64,000 bases of DNA from Larix kaempferi (Eukaryota; Streptophyta; Pinopsida; Pinales; Pinaceae), in contig BSBM01000047.1 of assembly GCA_027924585.1 (NCBI GenBank), positions 18,596,001-18,660,000 on the forward strand, written 5' to 3'. The notes beneath the pieces are model-generated. The model was not told where the DNA came from and made no database searches. It was given only the letters and a program-made list of their open reading frames with translations. Of this stretch, positions 9,661 to 20,690 are shown piece by piece (positions within the stretch are counted from its first letter, which is position 1; the number at the start of each line of letters is the position of its first letter). Position numbers and translations under genes: made by a program.

Positions 9661-9868
9661 TCGGAGTCTTCTTATTGCTTTCAGACTCTCTAAAATTGAA
9701 AGCAACAATGGGCATTCACTGTCCTGGGCTCACATACATCCACACAACAATACTTCTCCACCATCTCAGAGTCTTCTTATCGCTTTCAGACTCCTTAAAA
9801 TTGAAAGCACACCCTAGCATGAACTGTCCTGGGTTTCGTACAAATCCACATGACAGTACCATTGTGAG
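9661..9868. repeat. 104-bp tandem duplication
   Basis: The unit with GGAGTCTTCTTATTGCTTTC, a Leu-Lys-Ile-like tract TAAAATTGAAAGCA and the later CTGTCCTGGG occurs at 9661 and 9765. The two copies give the repeated peptide-like pattern in chance ORFs. It is non-coding sequence of the Tat element 3' region. Confidence 0.8.
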
Positions 9869-11050
9869 CACAGTTCTATCCCTTCTTTGAGCTACCTAAA
9901 ACATGAAGAAGGCCCCAACGGTGCCTCTCGGCTCCACAACAGATCAAATATAGTCACACTATTATGGCAGCGTCCCCAGCATGGTCTCCTTTGTTCAGAG
10001 TATTCTACGAAGTGTCACCCTTACAGCTCTCCCATTAAAATCACAGCCCCTGGTCCCTTACGCTATGGTACTGATCCCCGAAGTAAGTTTCATACGCTTC
10101 CAGGTCAAGCCATGTCGTCTTACTCTAAACAAAGGAAGTTTGAGTCTTCCCCCCACTCTACAACCTCAGTTGTCCCCTACCCCTCCATATGTCAGTCCCA
10201 CCATCATTACCATCACACTTCGGTTGTACACCTCGCGCTCCTATCAAGGAAACATTATTGCCTTGATAGTTGCAAGGTCTCCCTGTGTCAATGCTAATTA
10301 ATCTATTCTAGAGGATAGACCCAAAGGTCCCTGTGCCTTGGACTCATCACCACCAATGATGAGTGCCTACGGATCATTTTGAAAGGATTCCTTAGTGCCT
10401 CTCCAAATGATTGTTTCTCACATGCTTGACGTCAACACCTTGATCGCATCATTGAGATTCGTACAGGTTATCGGTCATTTCTGTTATGAGTTGAAGACCC
10501 CAGATGTCACCCTACTCTAGCACATTTTTTAGTCTACTTGAGGATACAACCAGTCACATGTTCCTATAAACATCTAGGCTACACTTGGCAACAGTTTCAT
10601 GGAAGTACCTCAGCCACATGCTTCTTCAACTCAGAGTTGTTGGACACCTTCAGACCCAGCATTTTTTATCAGTCATTCTGGTACCACAATCAGAGTGACG
10701 AATGTTTTCCAGTGTATCAGTTCTTCAGATCTACCATGGATATATCCCAGATTTACGTCCCATCTGGACCAATTTGACGTACACAACAGTTGTTTCATGT
10801 ATTATTCTGGTCCCCCTTTTTTTGGACCTCATTATTATATTTTAACAACGAGCATGGGTATGCCCACCTCGTCCATATGTTGAGATACTACTCAGTGAAA
10901 CATGTATTTTTTGTTCTTAGTAGTCAGTACAGACCTCGTGTTTCGGTCTCCAAGAAGTTCATGCTCTCCTCCATCCCAATGCTTATCACCCATAAAAATC
11001 ACAGTACTTATGATTTCCATCGGCCATACGATGAGCTCTTGCCCTCACAC
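9869..11050 (+). other. Long 3' untranslated region of the Tat element
   Basis: Between the minisatellites and the polypurine tract no domain could be recognised on either strand. The ORFs of 60-140 codons here overlap in several frames and show no conserved motifs. The stretch is C- and T-rich on the plus strand. Confidence 0.5.
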
Positions 11051-11064
11051 ATCAGGGGGCAATC
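11051..11064 (+). other. Polypurine tract of the Tat element
   Basis: ATCAGGGGGCAATC lies immediately upstream of TGTTAACACC, the start of the 3' LTR. This is the plus-strand priming site for reverse transcription, and it fixes the plus orientation of the element. Confidence 0.7.
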
Positions 11065-11806
11065 TGTTAACACCAAAAAAGTGCTTACGAGCTCATCCCT
11101 TTGGACATACACCTTTGCTGATCAAATTTCCTACCAACACAGCCTCCAAAACCCCATCAAACCCAAAATGGGTACCAAAATACCTAAAATTCCCTCAAAA
11201 ACATACTAAAACCCCAAAAGAGGATCAAAATCAAAATAATAGGGAATAAAACATGAAATAAAATTACAAAAAAAGAAAATAGGGAAAAAACCCTAAAAAA
11301 TCCCTAAAACCCTAATTCAAGTTTATAAAAAGGGGTGGAGGCCCCCCATTTCAAGAGCCCTCAATCACTCTACCCTCATGCTGCTGAGTTTTTTTCAAAG
11401 CCTTAAGTCATCCATCCTTGAGATTTTTGGCCTCCCTTGAGATAAAAAAATTTAGCAACCATCAAAGCATTGGAGAGAAGAGTATGGAACCAAGGAGCTC
11501 CGGAGCACACTACCAGAACTCCACCAGCCTCATCTCTGAGGTAAATTTATTTTTTGCAAGCCCTTTGCTTGCCCGTAATAAAAAAAAGATTCTTTATTCT
11601 ACAGTTTTTTGCAAACCTGCTGTTTGTCGTTTCAAGTTATATTTTTATTTCATGCGCATGTTTAAGCTCAGGTTTACTATTTAATGTTGTCTACTATAAT
11701 TGTTTGTACTTAGTTTATTGTTATTTACTTCCATACTGCTGTTAAGGATTCCACAATCCTTAACAGGTGCTCATTTGCACAAGCAGGGGCTAAAACCCCC
11801 GCTACA
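11065..11806 (+). mobile_element. 3' LTR of the Tat element, inserted in a gypsy integrase gene
   Basis: The LTR starts TGTTAACACC after the polypurine tract, has a TATA box at 11324-11331 (GTTTATAAAAAGGGG) and ends CCGCTACA at 11806. The right border is set by comparison. The minus-strand integrase of the neighbouring element is read up to GGAAAT at 11806-11811 and in element 2 continues without interruption. Near its end are two hairpins (11740-11765 and 11783-11802). No matching 5' LTR and no left half of the integrase occur in the window, so the left end of the insertion is lost or lies outside. Confidence 0.75.
11740..11765. repeat. Perfect hairpin in the LTR U5 region
   Basis: TGTTAAGGATT, a four-base loop CCAC, and AATCCTTAACA form an 11-bp perfect inverted repeat. 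A second, GC-rich hairpin (GCAGGGGCTAAAACCCCCGC) follows at 11783-11802. Confidence 0.8.
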
Positions 11807-12474
11807 TTTCCAGTAAACTTAGAATCTCGATTAGAAATAATTACCTTTGGAATCCCATGTAAACGAAATATTTTCTTCATAAACACATCAACAATGTTAG
11901 CAGCTTTAAAAGTAGTTTTAACCGGAATAAAATGAGATGCTTTACTGAGCTTTTCCACAACGACCATTATTGAGTCATTCTATTTTTTATTCTTAGGTAA
12001 ACCAGTTATGAAATCAATACTTATAATTTCCCACTTCCATTCCGAAATTGGCAATGGCTGCAATAGGCCAGCTCGGTGTTGATGCTCAGCTTTAATTGTC
12101 TAACATTCAAAACACCTAGCTATGTATTCAGCCACTTCATTCTTCATGTTTGGCCAAAACTAATATTTTCTCAGCATGGTTATCATTTTCTGATAACCAA
12201 GGTGTCCCGAATAAGGACTTTTATGAATCTCATCCAAAATCAGCAGTTTAACTTTTGACACATTAGGTACATAAATTCTGTTTTTGTAAGTCATTAAACC
12301 TTTTTCGTTAATGCTATAATATGTTATTACATTTTCAGATACATTTTCAACAATTTTATCATGTAACTTCTGATAATTTTCATCTTGTTTAATTCCTTCT
12401 TCGATCTGATTTTCCATATCTGTTTTATATGTGCTGATTGCTGCCACAAAATTTAATTTGGCGTTTCTGCTCAA
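11807..12474 (-). pseudogene. Gypsy integrase, zinc finger and partial catalytic core (element 1)
   Basis: The frame begins near 12474 with the RNase H-integrase linker (SRNAKLNFVAAISTYKTD). It then enters the HHCC zinc-binding module (HKSPYSGHLGYQKM; Cys pair in a broken segment near 12105) and the catalytic core (MVVVEKLSKASHFIPVKTTF, VIISNRDSKFTGN). The core stops after FTGN at about 11806, where the 3' LTR of the Tat element begins. The second catalytic Asp region is present as NRDSKF and the Glu region is lost. Stops separate the segments. It would have joined element cDNA to the host genome. Confidence 0.8.
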
Positions 12475-13974
12475 AGCATCAACAACTTTGTTTTCTTGAC
12501 CCTTAATTTGTTGAATCTCGAAATCCTATTCACTAAGGAAAGCTAACCACCTAGTTTGCATCGCATTAAGATTTGTTTGATCCAACAAGTATTTTAAACC
12601 TTTATTATCTATCATTAGTGAGAAATTCCTTCCAATCAAGTGATGGTGCCACATGTTTAATGCATGTATCATGGATTGCAGCTCTAGATCATAAGTTGCG
12701 TAGTTCTTATAGTGAATTTTTAATTTCTTGGACTCATATGCAATGACGTGACCTTCTTGAGTTAAGACTCCTCCAAGTCCATCGTTGCATGTATCAGTGC
12801 ATACAACGAAGTCCTTATTTGGATCAACAATTTTTAATATAGGTGCTTCTTTTAATAATTCTTTTAATTTCTTTAGACTTTCTTCGCATTTTTTATCCAG
12901 ATGAATTTCTTTCCCTTCTTCTGCAAAGAACTTATGGGATTCGCAATTCTGGAGAACCCTTCAATAAATTTTCTGTAGTAACCTGTTATCCACATAAATG
13001 ACCGTACATCAGTTGCGTCTTTAGGGACATGCCACTCATTAATTTCTCTTATTTTATCTGGGTCGACAGAAATTCCATCTTTAGATATTATGTGACCTAA
13101 GTACTGTATTTTATCTTTATAAAAGCCACATTTACTGAACTTAGCATAAAGCTGATGTTCTCTTAAAACTTGCAGAATTATTCTAAAGTGTTCGTCATGT
13201 TCCTCTTTAGTTTTTTAATAAATTAGAATATCATCAATGAACGCAATTACAAACTTATCTAAATAATTATGCAAAACATTATTCATTAAACACATGAAGA
13301 CTGCCGGTGCATTAGTCATCCCAAAAGGCATAACTACGAACTCGTAGTGCCCGTAATGGGTTCTGAAAGCAGTTTTAAAAAATGTCTTCATCCTTTATTC
13401 TAACTTGATGGTATCTAGACCTCATGTTGATCTTAGTGAATATCGTTGCTCCGCGTACTTGATCGAATAGATCATCAATGCGGGGGAAAGGATATCGATT
13501 TTTAATACTCATTTTATTAAGTTGACAATAATCTATGCACAATCGCAAGGTACCGTCCTTTTTAACCAAGATAACCGGTTCTCCCCAAGGAGACAAACTT
13601 GGCCTTATGTAGTTCTTATCAATTAGTTCTTTTAGTTGATATTTCAGTTCATTTAATTCAAGAATGTTCATTCTATAAGGAGCCTTTGAGTTTGGTACCG
13701 CACCTGGTACTAACTCAATGGTGAAATCTAATTCCCTTTTTGGAGGTAGTCCTGGAATTTCTTCCGGGAATACATCCAAACATTCCTTAAGAATAGGTAT
13801 GTCTTCCAATTTTATCTTATCTTCTTTAGATGAATGTTCATCATTAATCACATTTACAACAAACATTTTACACCCTTTTCTTACAGCTTTCTTTACTTGT
13901 AAAGCATAAATTTGTCTAACAGATGTTTTCCTAGGAATCCCTTTTACTATTTCAGTATTTCCTTCATTATTCAA
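12475..13974 (-). pseudogene. Gypsy reverse transcriptase and RNase H (element 1)
   Basis: The frame from 13974 to 13375 contains the protease-RT linker ([20 protein letters not shown]), then the RT fingers and palm motifs ([50 protein letters not shown]). After a frameshift near 13375 the catalytic box FIDDILIY is read at about 13225-13250, immediately followed by a TAA where element 2 has Ser. [13 protein letters not shown] and the connection domain follow, then an RNase H region with several stops (about 12480-12970). The RT copies element RNA into cDNA. This copy cannot make a continuous protein. Confidence 0.85.
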
Positions 13975-14325
13975 ACAAGTAAAAGAATTTTCAAAATAGT
14001 TAAGTATTACTCTTTGCTATTCAATCCAATCCATACCTATTAATACATCATATGACCCTAATTGCAAAACATTCAATTTAACTTGCGTCTTCAACTAACT
14101 CATAATTAGATCACAACTTTTAATAAACTCTACAACTTTTCTTTTGGTGCCTATTGCTAACTGAACTAACCATGATTTATCAAATTTATCTACTTTTAAC
14201 TTGCAACTTTTCACTCAATCAAGTGATATGTAACTCAAACTTGCACCTGGATCAATTAAAATGGAAATAGCTTTGTTTTATATCATACCTTCGATCTCGA
14301 CCATAGAAGTTTGATGGTCTGCTTG
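13975..14325 (-). pseudogene. Gypsy aspartic protease remnant (element 1)
   Basis: Between gag and RT the minus strand gives a protease-like stretch. The active-site region reads LIDPGASLSY, where retroviral-type proteases have Asp-Ser/Thr-Gly, and the later YDVLIGMDW motif of gypsy proteases is recognisable near 14030-14060. Several stops interrupt it. Pro in place of Ser/Thr would by itself impair catalysis. Confidence 0.7.
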
Positions 14326-15682
14326 TCAATTTTCTAGTGCTGCATTAATCCTAGGCATTTCTCTTGCTACATCACCAACTGTCGATTCCATTTGCATGGT
14401 GTGAATGCTGCTGACTGTCTTTCTTCTGAGTGGGCAGTTTTCTCTGGTATGCGGTCCATTACAGTCATAACACTCTAAAGGTGGTCTTTGTTCATTAATT
14501 CTGGCATTATTATTATTATTATTATTATTATTGTTCTTGTTTTTATGAGGCACATTTCTTGCAGATGTGTAATTCTGTGGTGCATTACCTCTGTAATTAT
14601 TACTTTGAAAATTTATGTTATTGAAATTTCTATTATTTCCAGAATTCTTGAAATTAAAAGTTTTCTTTTTATGCTCAAAGTTACTTGATTTATTATTCCT
14701 CCAACTCGATACACCTTCTCTTTTCTTACTCCATTCAAAACAGAAGTTGGCCTTTCTCATGGTTTCTTCAAGAGTTGTAGGATTATCATATTCAATTCTG
14801 TCTTTTATGTTAAAGGGAAAGCAACTCAGAAACCTTTGTACCTTAGGTTTCTCTTCAGCTAAGTAAGGTACATACCTTAACAGACAGAGGAACTTGCTGC
14901 TCAACTCCTTCATACTCATTGAACCCAATTTTAAGTCATAAAACTCTTTTGTTTTATCTTCATAATACTATTCGGACAAAAACTTTTTCTTAAACAGTTT
15001 CTTAAATGTAATCCATTTTATATCTCTTTCTTTAATGCTTTTAACCCTTTTAATATCCTTCCACCAAATGTTTGACTTTCCGGTCAAATTGTATATGGCC
15101 ATTTTAGCTTTTAACTGAGATGAGTAATCATAATTTGAAAATACTTCTTCATACCAGACAGCCATGCTTCGACTGCCTCACCCTTTTCATTTTTGCCATT
15201 AAATTATGGCGTTTTTATCTTCTTAAATTCCCCAAAAATTTGTTCATGATGTTTACGCTTTTTCTTAGGACCATAGTCACTATCACTGTTGTCTTGATCA
15301 GAATTATATTTTCTTCGATAAGTTTTATCATTAGATTCGAAAGAAGAAGAGATACTTTTACTTTTATAGTATTTCAATTTCTTATCTCTGTGTTTATAGG
15401 ACATTGTTCCAGACTTAGATTTTACTTCTGTTCTTTTATCTTTTTCATTGTGATGATACTTTTCCATTAAAATCTGGTTCAATTCTTCCTGTGCTCTTAA
15501 AATTCTTCGTTTTCTTCTTTAACATTTCTTATCTTAGTTTTTAAGTCCTTAACCGTACGTAATAATTCAGATGATTGATCATTTAATTCTACGTAGATTT
15601 CTTCATTAATATTATCATGTTCGTTATTATTACGTTCATTATGATGAGATCTGTCCTCTGCGGATTCTTCTGGTATGTCCAT
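14326..15682 (-). pseudogene. Gypsy gag with zinc knuckle (element 1)
   Basis: From an ATG at 15682 the minus strand reads an acidic, coiled-coil-like N-terminus (SSELLRTVKDLKTKI), a Lys/Ser-rich linker (SISSSFESNDKTYRRK), and then the capsid-like domain with IWWKDIK, TFKKLFKKKF and LSSKFLCLLRYVPYL motifs. An Asn-rich tail follows, then a zinc knuckle, CYDCNGPHTRENCP, at about 14433-14474. The knuckle has only three residues between the second Cys and the His. At least three frameshifts or stops (near 15490, 15190 and 14965) break it. Gag packages element RNA into virus-like particles. Confidence 0.85.
14503..14535. repeat. (ATT)n microsatellite coding an Asn run in gag
   Basis: About ten ATT units on the plus strand give ten consecutive Asn codons on the coding strand, just before the zinc knuckle. 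Element 2 lacks this expansion. Confidence 0.85.
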
Positions 15683-15810
15683 ACCTGCAAATTAAATATC
15701 AAGTTGTTCTGTACATAAACAAATTTAATCAAAAGCCAGTAACTAATTTTTTTTATTTTCATTTTCTATTTTGTGCACGTGAGCCTATTTCAGGCCTAGA
15801 GTTTGAACTC

Positions 15811-15824
15811 GCACTCTAATACCT
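15811..15824 (-). other. Primer-binding site of element 1
   Basis: The minus strand reads AGGTATTAGAGTGC, a two-mismatch version of TGGTATCAGAGCGC as seen intact in element 2. It lies two bases inside the LTR start at 15827. Confidence 0.7.
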
Positions 15825-16766
15825 CATGTAACATCCCAAAAATTCGTAAATTTTAAATTTTTTTCTAGATATGAAAGTTAGCATTAAATGATGTGCGAAA
15901 GTAATAAATGTCTAATATTAATGAACTTGATGATAATTTATTTACAACATGTATTTATCTTTAAGGATTTTTAATTGTCTTATCGACAATTCAAATGCGT
16001 CCATCAATCCTATAGCAGCTGTAATTATCACATCTATTAATTAGTGTCGTTACTTTGTCGATCTACTCATCCTGTATCGGATGGTACTTAGTATTGTCAT
16101 ACTATAACTATAACCTATGAAGTTAATATTCTTTGATATGATGTGTGATAAATATGTTATAGTTCTATATGCAGGTGCGTTCATAATACTATTTGATTGT
16201 ACACTGTGTTAAAATATGATAGTTGATGTTTATGATATTATTTACGTAAGTATAAGTTGTCGTGTAAAACATACTTCTTGTTGGCAGTTGGATTCTCGGT
16301 AATGATTTGACGGCTTACTTAGCTTTTACGCTAAAGCATTGTTCTCTCTAATTGTCCAGGTTATAGGTTGGGAATTTATGGTTTGATGAGATTTTATGTT
16401 GATTGGTATTAGTCTTATGTGAGAGCATTGCAGGCCTTAACTTTATTTAAAGTTAGGAATAAGTGATTTCAACACCAAGGTTATAAAAACATCATAAGTT
16501 CGATAAATGGCGTGTGAAGTTTGAAGGAATGCATTAGGTCCAAGGTGACCCAAGCGATTCTTCATTGATCTAGTTTTAAAAAGAACTCTCCCTAGTTGAG
16601 AGTCTACCACCTTAGCAAAGTCAAGGGATACGCTCCAAACTAAAGGTTGTCACCTTAAAATCTAGTGCAAAGGTGACTTGGGGCATTCGAAATAATATGG
16701 ATAAACTATATAATAGTAGTTCGTATGATTTCCAATGGTGCTACATTTATAAAATATGAGTGGATA

Positions 16767-17350
16767 TGTTAGTTTTTCAGAATTTAATACATTCTGATCT
16801 AGGATATTAACTGAACAAACAACATGTACAGCATATCAAGCATAAAAGACAAGAGATAAGAGACACAAAACATTTCACCAGGGAAAACCAAGAAGGTGAA
16901 AAACCCCGCAACTTCCTCAAAGATAGAATAAGCATCAATACAAGAATCACCATGATCAAACCCAAGAGATAGATAAATTCAGTAGCATGCTCCTCCTCCA
17001 CTTGTGTGCACTCCTCCTCTCTCTCACTAATACGAAGTGAGTGAACAATAGAATGTGTAAAATAAGAGAGACACACTCTCTATTTATACACTAACTTGAC
17101 TTGACCTTTACTCAACTAGGTCAGCCTCAACTTAACCACTTAACATAATGTTGACTAGGCCGACCCCTACTAGGGTGGTCTAATAACCCATCAATTATAA
17201 GTTACAACACTTACAATATAACATGTGACACATGCAAGTACACATGACGACACTTCCAATAAGAGTAATGATACATCTCCGTTGGGGATACAATAAAGTA
17301 CAAATGTAATACATAGAAGAATATATTTCGAATTTACAAATACATCAACA
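16767..17350 (-). repeat. 3' LTR of Copia-1
   Basis: 584 bp, TGTTAGTTTTTC to ACATCAACA, followed by CTCCCTCTTAACTAGGAAGG, whose minus strand is the polypurine tract. The TATA box is on the minus strand at 17091-17098 (TATAAATAGAG). Compared with the 5' LTR it lacks one copy of a 55-bp internal unit near 17160. Confidence 0.9.
17091..17098 (-). promoter_or_regulatory. TATA box in the Copia-1 3' LTR
   Basis: The minus strand reads GTGTATAAATAGAGAG. The same box occurs at 22311-22318 in the 5' LTR and, slightly changed, in both Copia-2 LTRs. Confidence 0.65.
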
Positions 17351-17814
17351 CTCCCTCTTAACTAGGAAGGTATTCTCTAGACACAAGTCATCAATACACA
17401 TAGACACAAGTCTTCAATTCTGGAGCTGGATCATCGCCACTGGATCATAAAGCATCATCGTCACTATTGCTGCTATCACACTCAATCTCTAATCTACTCG
17501 TCATAGGAAGTTCTACAAAGCCATCCCTTTTTCATGTTGGATGTAGGCCTAACCTCCATGTAGGTCTTCATCATCTCTACGAGCAAGCCATCAAGTAGGT
17601 ACACCTCAGGACTGATTATACTGCTTCTGCAAAAACCTGCAATATCTCTTAGGACTGATCATATGCCACCGCAAAACCTGCAAGAGCATCTCAGGACTGA
17701 TTATATGCCTCTGCAAAACCTATGTACCCTACTGTCACATCATCATCTTCAGATCACCTCATAATCCACAGAGCACAACCCAAATGCACATCACACAACA
17801 CTTACACTCACCGG

Positions 17815-18250
17815 CATGGGAAGAAACACTTCAACCATCCATGAAAGGCCCAACACGTATATATATGCCATGGGAAGACAAACTTCAACCATGAGAGAAT
17901 GGCATCACACTTATATCCATAGCCATGGGAAGACACACTTCAACCATGCTAGGAATGGCACAACACTTATATCGAAGCAATGGGAAGACACACTTCAACC
18001 ATGCTCAAATGGCACAACACTCATATCGTAGCCATGGGAAGACACACTTCAACTATGCTCAAATGGCACATCACTTATATCACAGCCATGGGAAGACACA
18101 CTTCAACCATGCTCAAATGGCATAGCTCTTACATCAACAACCATGGGAAAACACACTTCAACCATGTCGGAATGGCCCGAGCCCTTATACCTACACCATG
18201 GGAGGACACACCTACCACCATGTGAGAATGGCTCATCTGCATCTGTGTCT
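17815..18250. repeat. About 55-bp minisatellite in the Copia-1 3' region, eight copies
   Basis: Units starting CATGGGAAGACACACTTCAA occur at 17815, 17869, 17924, 17978, 18033, 18088, 18142 and 18198. Each contains ACCATGCTCAAATGGCACA or a variant. The array lies between the end of pol and the 3' LTR. Copia-2 has only one such unit (53333). Confidence 0.95.
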
Positions 18251-18259
18251 CCGGACTCA

Positions 18260-19290
18260 TCACTTCCCTTTAGAGGGAATCTTGATATGAAGTACACCAA
18301 GTGTCTCTCTGAAGTACTCGAACTTCACTCTGGCTAGCAGCTTAGTCAATACATTGGCTATATGCTCGTTTGTCACAACATACAGGAGCTTCACTACTCC
18401 TCTCTGCACCATATCCCTGATATAGTGATATTTGATCTCGATGTGCTTCGACTTGTCATGGAACACCGGGTTCTCTGACAATTTCACACAACTCGGGTTG
18501 TCGTAATATATACAAGTAGCATTCAACTGGAGATCAAATAAATCAGACAGTAGATTCCTAAGCCATACTGCCTCACAACTAGCTGAACAAGCTGCAACAT
18601 ACTCTGCTTCAACTGTACTTAGTGGCACACAGGACTGCTTCCTGATAAACTGGGAGATCACACCTCATCCCATACTGAAGCAGCACCCATAAGTGCTCTT
18701 CCTATCAGCAGCACTGCCTGCCTAGTCTGAATCAATGTAACCCTCTAGGTTAAACTTTTGATTTGCATCATACTTGAGCCCATAATCAACCATACCCTTC
18801 AGGTATCTCAGAATATGCTTTACAGCAACCAGGTGAACACTTCTCGGATCCGTCAGGAACTAGATCAATGTGTTCATAGTAAAGCAAATATCTGGTCTCA
18901 TGTTCGTCAGGTACATCAAGGACCCAATCATCTGACAATACACCGTGGAATCAACCGACTCAGATGAAACATCACACAGAAGCTTCAGGTACTGATCTCA
19001 TGGAAGTGTATCTGGCTACAGGTGCAAAAGTCTCTTCATAATATATCCCTCTTTCTGGGAGAAGCCACGAGCCACAAACCTCACCTTGTATTTCGCTATG
19101 CTACCATCTGCAGCATGCTTGATCTTATAGAGCCACTTGGAAGTCACAACATACTTCCCTCTTGGTCTTGGGACTACATCCCAAACATCATTCTTCGTGA
19201 TCGACTAATATTCCTCGATCATGGAATTCTTCCATTACTGCATCCTAGATCATGGGAAGTTCAGATTCTTCAATATCTTCAATAGATAGA
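18260..19290 (-). pseudogene. Copia RNase H and partial RT (Copia-1)
   Basis: The frame 18661-18260 is the C-terminal RNase H of a Ty1/copia polyprotein, with the family motifs LSTVEAEYVAACSASCEAVWLR, HDKSKHIEIKYHYIRD and NVLTKLLAR. Upstream (18662-19290) the RT is degenerate. At 18988-18991 the sequence jumps from the region after the RT palm to its beginning, deleting about 540 bases that in Copia-2 hold the catalytic YVDD box. The breakpoints share a few bases, as in end-joining deletions. The RNase H would degrade the RNA of RNA-DNA hybrids. This copy cannot encode an RT. Confidence 0.85.
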
Positions 19291-20690
19291 TTTATTTAAA
19301 CTTCATTGCTTGAACAAATGTTGTAGTCCTTCTTTTGTAGGTGATTGTACACGATCCTTCCTACAAGTCAAATTCAATTGCATGATTAGAAACTTCTCAT
19401 AGTTTTCAAAACAAAATCTCACACATAAGAATATATGTCATATAGTCATGCAATTATCTTAGCCAATGCTAAAATACAACATTTATCCATATCCCATAAC
19501 TTTCTAGATGCCTTCCATCTCTACCAGAACATTGTTAATAGTGTGCACAACTCCCAACATGTCAGCAAAGAGGTTTCATTCTAGATAAGTAGCACTGGAT
19601 TGTTGTACAATACCATAGGCCACTTACCCATTACTTGCATATTAGTAGTATCTTGTTCATTAATGCAATTTTTCTAATATGCATAATACATATCCTAAAT
19701 CTAGGAACATAAGTATGTGCATGACTCGACAACATCATTTAAGTAATCATATATATAATAAATGACAATTCAAATACTTATCTTTGTTTAGTTGTTGGGT
19801 GGGCTCCCTCTTGATATTTTCTTCCTGAATTACCTATCCTTGAACTTATATTCATCCTGGACCACTATGCATGCTTAAGTGTGCACTAGTGTCATCCTCA
19901 AGATCTCATACATAATCATACATCCATCAGTATAATCTCAATACTATCAAAACATTATGATTCTAAATAATGTTAAATATGTATGGTCATGATCATTTAA
20001 CACACAGGTAATTTATCACAAGCATTAGTATTCAAGGTTTCAGGGAGGATTTCTATTACTCATGCATATTCTTATTTGACCATAGGACTCTTCTAGTTAT
20101 TCATATCATCAACATAATATGCATAAACCCTTGATTACTTTAACCTTCTAACTTCAAGAATAAACATTATCATTCATACAAAAGTATAATATCCTAACAC
20201 AAGGTAGGATTCTAACTTGATATAGGAAAAACATACCTGGTTATCATGTTTCCTAGTTATGACTAACATACCCAAACAATGTCTTCTTGTTCTCTTCAAT
20301 GACTTGTGCTTAGTAACCTGCATAACTCATAAGTTAACCATTGTAGAACCATATTATACATTCCTCGTAACTAGAGCTTCTATGTGATCCATGAGTCTTT
20401 GTCTTCATGTCACCATGGTCATATGTTCTTGATAGAGAACTTGATTTGTACCTTTCATGTTAGTGGACAACATCATCCTCATACAATACCACATTGCATT
20501 AGTACAATCCTATAACCCTATTCAATTAATGTCTTCTATCATTCACATGCATTCATACTTTTACTAGGGTGACAAGAAAATTCTAAAAATAATCAAGATT
20601 GTACTAACCTCAATAATATGAAGACAATCATATCATAAAATTAATCATGAAAGATTTCAACACATACCTATATCTCCTCAAGTCATACCT
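19291..20690 (-). other. Non-coding spacer replacing protease and integrase in Copia-1
   Basis: AT-rich DNA of about 1.4 kb without coding potential lies exactly where protease and integrase should be. It is homologous along its length to 54960-56330 in Copia-2 (for example AAATGTTGTAGTCCTT near both RT ends and TCATGCTAGC/TTCATGTTAGT-type blocks towards gag), so it predates the split of the two copies. Confidence 0.8.

Noticed and set aside
9887-11249. Overlapping plus-strand ORFs of 80-140 codons in the Tat 3' region
   Set aside because: Several frames overlap, there are no motifs, and the region is a repeat-bearing 3' UTR.
16807-17076. An 89-codon minus-strand ORF present in both LTRs of Copia-1, and 76-codon ORFs at 51477-51707 and 57815-58045 in Copia-2
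   Set aside because: Conservation within an element follows from LTR duplication. The frames are not maintained between the two elements and start at or before the expected cap site.
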